This document shows, in pieces, positions 57,999 to 64,000 of a DNA stretch of 64,000 nucleotides; the first letter of the stretch is position 1; each line of letters opens with the position of its first letter. The notes beneath the pieces were generated by a model, which was not told the origin of the DNA, ran no database searches, and saw only the letters and a program-made list of their open reading frames with translations. A program made the translations under genes and the position numbers. The DNA is from Eunapius fragilis (Eukaryota; Porifera; Demospongiae; Spongillida; Spongillidae): assembly GCA_963681505.1 (NCBI GenBank), contig OY811971.1, positions 7,159,924 to 7,223,923 of the forward strand, read 5' to 3'.

Positions 57999-58942
57999 AA
58001 AGGCACCTGAGGCACCTCCTGCACAGAGGCGTGGCCCCTTCAACATCAACCACCTACAGGGCTGGAATCCGGAAGTACTACACCTTCTGCAATACACTCG
58101 GCATCGCCCCCCTGCCAGGATCCAAGCACGCCATCAACTTGTTTGCAGCCTATCTCAGCCATACACTCCAGGCCAACACCATTCAGGTGTACCTCGCTGC
58201 AGTCAGTCACCTCCACCTCACCCATGGGTTTCAGAGCCCAACAAGCAACAACCCAACTCTCAACCTAGCCACCCAAGGCATACAGAGATCTCAAGGTCCG
58301 GTACACCTCAGGCCCAAGAGACTACCTATCACTACCGGGATGCTGGAGGAACTACTGCAGCTACTCAAGACTGACCTTTTCAGCAAACATGACCGACTGA
58401 TGCTGAAAGCAGCTCTGACCTTCGGTTTCTTTGGTTTCCTGAGGGTCAGCGAGTACACTGTCGCCACCAGGAGCAGATTTGACCCCAGGCTCCACCCTAC
58501 AATGAGCAACATCACCTGGGTCAAAGATGGGATGCACTTTCTCATTAAGAAATCAAAGACAGACCAGTTTGGGAGAGGCACGACAATATCCATAGGCTAC
58601 ACTGGTCGTAGATCATGTCCAGTCACCATGATGCAAGCCTACTTTGACCAGTGCAAAGAACCACCAGACTCCTCTCTCTTTCATTTTAAGACTGGAGGCC
58701 CACTCACAGCGAGGGCTATGAGAGCTACCCTGCGAAACCTTCTCCTGAGAGGTGGGTACGACACCTCCAGGTACAACACCCACAGTCTTCGCATTGGGGC
58801 AGCAACAGCGGCAGCACAAGCAGGTCTCCCGACATCCACCATCCAGCAGCTGGGAAGATGGAGCAGCAACACGTACACCACCTACACCCGGCATCCACTA
58901 ACCCATCCTTCAGACACAGCAACTATTGCATCTGCACAATGA
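57965..58942 (+). CDS. DIRS tyrosine recombinase
   Basis: The frame overlaps the RT end, through '...RHLRHLLHRGVAPSTSTTY'; the exact start is unclear as no ATG lies near. An N-terminal core-binding part ('STTYRAGIRKYYTFCNTLG', 'AINLFAAYLSHTLQANTIQV') leads to the catalytic domain. Counting from GTG 58031: Arg138 in 'FGFLRVSEY', a Lys in 'FLIKKSKTDQFG', His251-x-x-Arg254 in 'THSLRIGAATAAAQAG', and Tyr285 in 'SNTYTTYTR'. This is the full R-K-H-x-x-R-Y set of tyrosine recombinases; it would join circular DNA copies to the genome. Open to TGA at 58940-58942. Confidence 0.85.
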   Translation, partial: NTSVPHTGRALERHLRHLLHRGVAPSTSTTYRAGIRKYYTFCNTLGIAPLPGSKHAINLFAAYLSHTLQANTIQVYLAAVSHLHLTHGFQSPTSNNPTLNLATQGIQRSQGPVHLRPKRLPITTGMLEELLQLLKTDLFSKHDRLMLKAALTFGFFGFLRVSEYTVATRSRFDPRLHPTMSNITWVKDGMHFLIKKSKTDQFGRGTTISIGYTGRRSCPVTMMQAYFDQCKEPPDSSLFHFKTGGPLTARAMRATLRNLLLRGGYDTSRYNTHSLRIGAATAAAQAGLPTSTIQQLGRWSSNTYTTYTRHPLTHPSDTATIASAQ

Positions 58943-59339
58943 CACTTTTATGCACACACTTGAACACACTTATTTGTACCAGCATTACACACACATACCT
59001 GGAACCAATCAGTCCGAAATCAATCCATTTTGGGGGGTTACACTTGGGCGGCACCCTTCGGGCTTCTACACCCTGACCTAACCACTTAACCTTGACCAGC
59101 GTCATGGTGTGGCACTGACCGACCCAATGGTAACCAGCGTTACCCATTGGTCCCAGTTAGGCTCAGCGGTGGGGGGTCAGCACCCCTTGGCAGACCCGAC
59201 TGGCCGGCTGCTGCCTGCCCCCTTTATGGGCAAACAACATACTTATCAGTCAAACTCGCAAAGGGGGACAGGGCAACTCATAGTTTACATGCGCAGGTAC
59301 AACCGTCAGCATACGAGAGCATTTAGACAGCATTAATTG

Positions 59340-59640
59340 TAGTGTAATTGGGGGAAGGAGGCTAGGGACACATTTTCCTGTCTAGCCACCCAGCTTTGCC
59401 ATATTGGGTCTCCAAAATCAAAATGCAGCTTTGTGTATGAAACATACAGTAGGTTTAACCTCACCTTTACTAGGTCTCTTGTAAGAGCAATAATGGCCCG
59501 GACTCTCGTAGCTTAAATTTTTTTTACTGTAGGTGTATAATCCATGTTCATGTATCTTAACTGTAGTAAGCCATATTACAGTACCTTAATTATGATTATG
59601 AAAGTACAAATTTATTTACATATCTTGTGAAACCACAAGT
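59340..59640. other. no gene recognised
   Basis: Unclassified AT-rich sequence between the DIRS end and a CT-rich tract. Confidence 0.4.
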
Positions 59641-59654
59641 TCATTTACCACACT

Positions 59655-59800
59655 GCTGTTTTTCCACTCTTCTTCTCCACCTCTTTCTCCTTCCCTCCTC
59701 CCATCCTCCTCCTCCCTCCCCCACCTCCCATCCTCCTCCTCCCTCCCCCTCCTCTCCTCCTCCCCCTTCTACTTATACCCATCCTCACACTTCTCCCTCT
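59655..59800. repeat. CT-rich (polypyrimidine) tract
   Basis: 'tcctcctccctcccccacctcccatcctcctcctccctccccctcctc' type sequence. Could serve as a pyrimidine tract before the possible exon at 59813. Confidence 0.8.
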
Positions 59801-59812
59801 CCTGCCCCGAAG

Positions 59813-60535
59813 ATGTGTGGTCTGTGAGCTCATCACTGTTGCCATGGCAGCTCTACAGGGGATGAGCCTGTCCTCTGCAGTACGGAGTTTATTAATTACC
59901 ATCATTTGGAGGTATGTCTCCATTGGTGCTACATGTATGTGTCCATTGGTCCTACACATATCATGGGTGTACACGGGGGGGGGGGGGGGGGGGTCATTGG
60001 GTTCGAACAACCCCCCGTCCTAACCCCAAAGCGAGATCGCCTTCTTCATTGAGTCTAATCAGTTTTATTAAGAACAAAATATATTGTATGATGCGTGTAT
60101 GTTATTGTAAGTTCACCTATTAACCAACCCCCCCCCCTCCCCACCCTCTTTCTGATGGCTGCGTATCCTACATGTATTGGTCTTCACTCATTGGTCCTCA
60201 CTCATAGTGTTTTAAACTCTCCTCTAATCCCTGACCCTGTGGAGTCATTTTAGTTACAGGAAGTAGGAAGAGGTGTGGTTTTAGTTAAGGGAGATGAAAT
60301 GTCCACCCACTCCCCCCATTGGGAGCACACACATCTCCTACACTTTACCTGTATCCCTACACTGAGCATATGTTGGTACATTGTCACTGCAGTAAGAATG
60401 GTGGAGCCACCTATGTGCTCCTAGATAATAACAATGTGGAGAACATTGCTCAAGAGATGGTCACGCTTTTGTTTGTGCTGTACCGTTCCCCACTTCCCCA
60501 TCAGTCCCTCCTCCCCATCACTGTGAATTGATGGA
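59813..60535 (+). other. possible exons, weak resemblance to heparanase C-terminus
   Basis: A coding-like stretch at about 59813-59911 (CELITVAMAALQGMSLSSAV) runs from an AG to GTATGT. About 60365-60531 reads 'MLVHCHCSKNGGATYVLLDN' and ends 'SLLPITVN', TGA. The 'hydrophobic-HC...GG-T-VLLN' shape recalls heparanase-like glycosidase C-terminal strands, but no catalytic Glu region is visible. A host gene fragment is possible; I would not name it. Confidence 0.2.
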
Positions 60536-61378
60536 GAGGAGGCAGCAGTGATGAGAAGACATCCAGTCAGATTTTCTGGTAAGCTCTCTGAGCTCCTTCC
60601 CCCCTCCCCCCCCCCCACCCCTCGTATACCCAGGTGGTCTGCCAGCAGCTCTGGTTCCAGGCTCAGTGGGCTACCTACATGGCTCCCTGGTATGGACCAG
60701 GGACTGAACCCATCATACCGAACAATGTGATGTAGCTCATGGACTGTGCCAGTCACCCTTCCAACCTCCACCAGGAGAACTACTACTCAAATGTAAAGCG
60801 TTGTGTTTTCATCATATAATGCTTGCTAGCAGACTGTAAAGTTGTTCAGTGGTGTTTTGTATTGTGCTGACATAAGTTTGTATGTTTGTGTACCAAATGT
60901 ATCAAATGTGGACAGTTGAAGGAGGGCTGGTAGTTGTATTAGCTGCTGTCTGAAACTCACAGGTCTTTGTGGTTTCACAAGTACTGCCTCTTTAATTAGG
61001 AGTGGTGACATGTGGAAGAATTGTTATTGGTTGTGGGTTTTATGTAAACTTTTCAATTAAGAGGTCAGATAACTCGTTGTTTTTCTTGCACCTAGCTCTG
61101 CATTGGCAGACTTATATGTAAGGCACTCACTCTGCAATGGCTGCAAAGTACATGTAGGTTCTGCATTGTGACATACCTCACTGAGGTCAGATCTCGCACC
61201 TCATTGTGTCGAATTGAAGGAAAGCCTCCTGATGGGCAATTCATGGCATGCTCCACAGTATAGATGGAGCCACATATGCAATGTGATGATAATAATGGAG
61301 GTTGCCAGCCATAGTGTAAGCAGATAGCATCTCTAAAAGCACTCTAGGTTCTCAGGGCCATACCCAGAGGGGGTTCCG

Positions 61379-61449
61379 TAACCAAGGAAACCAATAAAAT
61401 TGCTAGTAAAATCTGATTTTACTAGCAATTTTATAGGTTTCCTTGGTTA
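61379..61449. repeat. near-perfect hairpin, 33-bp arms
   Basis: 'taaccaaggaaacc' ... 'attgctagtaaaat' is mirrored by 'attttactagcaat' ... 'ggtttccttggtta' around a three-base centre. Confidence 0.9.
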
Positions 61450-61454
61450 GGCCA

Positions 61455-61545
61455 TGGTTCTTTTCCTCAAATTGTTGGATCCCACACTCAGGAGGCAACG
61501 GTTCTTTTCCTTAAATTGTTGGATCCCACACTCAGGAGGCAACGA
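61455..61545. repeat. 45-bp direct repeat, two copies
   Basis: 'ggttcttttcctcaaattgttggatcccacactcaggaggcaac' occurs twice in tandem with one difference. Confidence 0.9.
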
Positions 61546-61734
61546 AGTTGCACAAGTGATGCATGGTATCCTCAAGGTTGTGTGTATGTTTGCATGTGTA
61601 TGTGATAGATAGCTAAACCACCCATTTGAGCGCAGCCATTCCTATTCTCAACAAAAATCTTTATGTATGGTTGGAATTAGCCCTGGATCCAGGATTAGGG
61701 GGGGGGGGCATATTGATAATAAATATATGTGAAG

Positions 61735-61845
61735 CCAGTGGCAGATCCAGAATTAAATTAAAGGGGGATTGGAGGGACAGAGACACCAAAGGGAGATGTG
61801 CTCGGGTTGCAGACCTAATTCCCCCCCCCCCCCCCCCCCCCCCCT
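61735..61845. repeat. short G/C-run element fragment
   Basis: 'cagtggcagatccagaattaaa...gggggattgg' is a terminus like that at 24219, followed by a 22-base C run (about 61822-61844). Confidence 0.5.
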
Positions 61846-61929
61846 CCCCTCTGTCTGCCAGTGTCTGCATAGGAATTAAGTAGTCTGCCATACACATGAT
61901 TGTGCATGGGGGGGGGGGGGGGCAGCTTT

Positions 61930-62309
61930 GGGCTATTCCATTATTTAACCATACACACCTACAGATGACAATAATTGCAAACGTAACCCCCAGGACAATA
62001 TATAAAACCACCTTTTGTTGTTAAGTTTTTTAATACCCCCAGACAAGCTTCTATTTGGTTACATCTCCCCTGGACAAGCTTATGTTATACCTGCTAACCC
62101 CTACCACTCCCACCCCCCCCTCCCACCCCCCCCAAGTACAAGCTTATGTTTTATCTGCTAGCACCCCGGGACAGGCATTTATACTACCCCCCTCAGGACA
62201 TATTTGCAACCCTGGACAACGACATCGACATGTTTCTAAACGCAACCCCCCACCATGGACGCCATTGTTGTCATCTGTAGGAGTGTACAGTTAAATAATG
62301 GAATAATCC
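61930..62309. mobile_element. MITE with G/C-rich internal repeats, copy 2
   Basis: Same termini as 35467-35817 ('gggctattccattatttaa', 'acctacagatgacaataat') with internal 'ggacaagctt' units on the opposite strand. The right tip differs (aatcc for agccc). 380 bp. Confidence 0.85.
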
Positions 62310-62338
62310 AATTGGTACCAGAGGGGCGGGATATGAAT

Positions 62339-62340
<2 letters not shown>

Positions 62341-62370
<30 letters not shown>
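62341..62370. repeat. 30-base poly-G run
   Basis: Uninterrupted G run, 31 bp after MITE copy 2. Confidence 0.95.
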
Positions 62371-62372
<2 letters not shown>

Positions 62373-62464
62373 TGCACATGGCTAGATTGCTGAAATCAAC
62401 CTTAGCCTTAGTTTGGTAATGTAAAACTGATGGCCTTTCCTAACTCCCCAGTATTGAAACGTCC

Positions 62465-62693
62465 AATACCCCACCGGGTTCAAACCTACCATAACTTTCA
62501 GTAGGAGTAATCAAATCGCTTCAAATTCAGTTTGCAAATAGAGAGGTCCCTATATGCACATTTTCCCGCTTGATATAGCGGGACACAACTTGCCGTGATA
62601 GGTACAGGAACCTCTCTACCCATAAACCGAATTTTAAAAGTGATTTGATTATAGGAGAACCGAAAAGTATTTGGCGGGTTTGAACCTAGTGGG
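62465..62693. mobile_element. palindromic MITE, about 230 bp
   Basis: 'aataccccaccgggttcaaacctacc...ggagtaatcaaatcgctt...agagaggtccct' is inverted as 'aggaacctctctac...aagtgatttgattataggag...gggtttgaacctagtggggtat'. The arms are about 95 bp with scattered differences. No ORF. Confidence 0.75.
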
Positions 62694-62859
62694 GTATCAC
62701 ACATTGCAATACCCCAAAATGTATTTCACCATACAGAAATGGTGACTATGAAGTGTTGAGAGTAAGAAGTCATTAGCCTTAACCGTTTGGAAGTTATAGT
62801 TATTCAAACGCAAGGGAATATTGAGGGGCAATTTTGTTGGAAACTGTCCCATATATATA

Positions 62860-63150
62860 AATATGTGTGCATACATGTATGTGTTTTTTGTACATGTATA
62901 TATGTGAAAATGTATGTATCAGTGTGTGTTTTATGTGTATGTGTACATGTATGTGTGCATGTTTTATGTATGTGTGTACATGTATTTGTGTATGTTTTCA
63001 CATGTATGTGTATTATGTACACATGTGTACTTGTATGTATGTGTGTGTTTTATGTATGTCTGTACATGTACATGCATATGTGTATAAATACATATGTGTA
63101 CATGTATGTATTATGTGTGTGTTTTATGTATATGTGTGTGCATGTGTATA
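62860..63150. repeat. (TATG/TGTA)n-rich low-complexity tract
   Basis: Same type as 54195-54405, rich in 'tacatgta'. Frames through it are Cys/Val/Tyr/Met-rich artefacts. Confidence 0.8.
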
Positions 63151-63169
63151 CAATTGATCGTTTGAAGTA

Positions 63170-64000
63170 ATAATAGCACTATAAACAAACATGTACAAAA
63201 TAAAATTCTATGTTCTTGACCTTCATGTTTTCTCAGCCTTGTAGAGACTCACTGATGAAGAACCACGTGTGTAGCTATGTTGGTGATTCAGTGTCAGCGC
63301 TCTATTTGACATGCTCCCGCCTGAAAGAGTGCTGCAATATGTAAAATAGGTCACAGTCAAGTTGAACTTTAATTTAGGAGTATTGGAGTTAGTGATACAT
63401 TAGTGTGGGCCTATTGCTTTCTGGCCACTTAATTATATGTAATCTTTTGTTTTAAGTAATGAATTGCTTCCGAACGTGATAAACAGATCTTGTTAGGACT
63501 GATATTTGTTTTATGGGACACAAATATAAGGCATAGTCTCCCCATGTCCAGCAATCGCGGACATGAATAATTGAATACCCGCGTCACGCGATAAAAATTA
63601 ATTGAACAGGAAGTGTATGGAGAAATGTGTAAAAACACTCACGGTCCTTGTACAGTAGCTGTAATTCAACTCTACGTAACGGTTTATGATAGGGATACTG
63701 ATGAGCCATCTTTTCTATATTCTGGTCTCTGTAGAAAAGTGTTCACTACTAATTCCATACGCGTTTTTGTGCTACTACGTACATTTGTATGTGAAACATG
63801 ACATTGTCATGTTTCTTCAACTTTTTTCTTATCACTCAGCCATAAATCTCAAGTCTACATTGTGGAATATGAAGGCTGAACTACTGAGTCGTTTTTTGGA
63901 GCAAGTGGTGTATTTTATACTCTTACACACAACATTCCCAAGGCACTTTTATGAACCGCACTTCAAAATTTGGGACAAATATATGAAATTATTAATTGTC
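63170..64000. other. no gene recognised
   Basis: No splice-bounded coding-like exon or repeat match seen up to the window end. Confidence 0.4.

Larger units (their letters stand above)
54698..59336 (+). mobile_element. DIRS-type tyrosine-recombinase retrotransposon, 4.64 kb, near-intact
   Basis: Limits are set by comparison with the deleted copy at 12525-13194: both start 'gtatttgtttaggtactaaac' and end 'gagcatttagacagcattaa'. Gene order is gag, RT-RNase H, tyrosine recombinase with overlapping frames, as in DIRS/PAT-like elements; there is no DDE integrase or aspartic protease. No LTRs are seen. DIRS elements integrate through a circular intermediate and do not duplicate the target; here 'attaa' lies just left of the start and also ends the right side. 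A methylase-like ORF, found in some DIRS, is absent. Confidence 0.85.

Noticed and set aside
60421..60771. 116-codon minus frame and heparanase gene call
   Set aside because: Only a short stretch resembles heparanase, no catalytic region is present and the frames do not join, so kept as a weak feature without a name.

Overview
The window is eukaryotic, metazoan DNA. Its genes are split by GT-AG introns, it carries long (TG)n, (CA)n and poly-G runs, and most of it is transposable elements and their remains. The TE mix (DIRS, Ginger-like integrase transposon, CACTA/EnSpm, RLE-type LINE, CR1/Jockey-like LINE, Gypsy, many short TIR elements), the many TACATGTA palindromes and the G-rich '(g)gcggatccagggg' repeats fit a marine invertebrate. 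A sponge or cnidarian is plausible, but the sequence alone does not settle the phylum. Host genes are few: an ankyrin-repeat gene (2.1-6.4 kb, minus), a possible GPCR pseudogene (25.2-26.1 kb, plus), and a HAD-family phosphatase (37.5-38.6 kb, minus). A few unrecognised exon candidates complete the list.

Layout: 0-1.2 kb short TIR elements and a decayed ORF; 1.4-1.8 kb hAT-type zinc-finger remnant; 2.1-6.4 kb ankyrin gene with repeats in its large intron; 7.0-8.7 kb decayed Gypsy (protease-RT-RNase H); 9.1-9.8 kb G-rich repeats; 10.4-11.9 kb composite satellite with nested (TG)n; 12.5-13.2 kb internally deleted DIRS copy; 16.1-16.5 kb possible piggyBac remnant; 18.5-22.9 kb a divergent CACTA gene pair; 23.7-24.1 kb satellite; 25.2-26.1 kb GPCR; 26.3-28.0 kb Gypsy integrase, cut by a 1.2-kb foldback element (27.9-29.1 kb); 32.2-32.5 kb long-TIR MITE; 33.0-35.0 kb LINE; 35.5-35.8 kb MITE; 37.5-38.6 kb HAD gene; 39.1-45.6 kb a graveyard of at least five RLE-type LINE pieces in both orientations; 46.4-52.7 kb a 6.3-kb Ginger-like DNA transposon with matching TIRs; 54.7-59.3 kb a nearly intact DIRS-type retrotransposon; 61.4-63.2 kb further short repeats.

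Three units look most informative. (1) The Ginger-like element joins, across many exons, an HHCC/DDE integrase, a tandem array of paired mini-exons, a CXC-like cysteine motif (duplicated), a Ulp1/C48 cysteine protease domain and a PHD finger. It is bounded by about 70-bp TIRs and a TATA target-site duplication. (2) The CACTA unit has two divergent genes whose start codons are about 60 bp apart. The TNP2-like transposase carries two nonsense codons and a 3' frame break, while its partner gene reads open through six exons with compatible phases. (3) The DIRS element (gag, RT-RNase H, tyrosine recombinase) is open apart from one 4-bp CATG repeat that breaks the RT frame. A 670-bp copy holding only its two ends lies 42 kb away.

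Many coding remnants are broken by single-base frame changes, often without other decay. Some of these may be assembly errors rather than mutations, so calls of 'pseudogene' are provisional. Splice sites were placed by eye.
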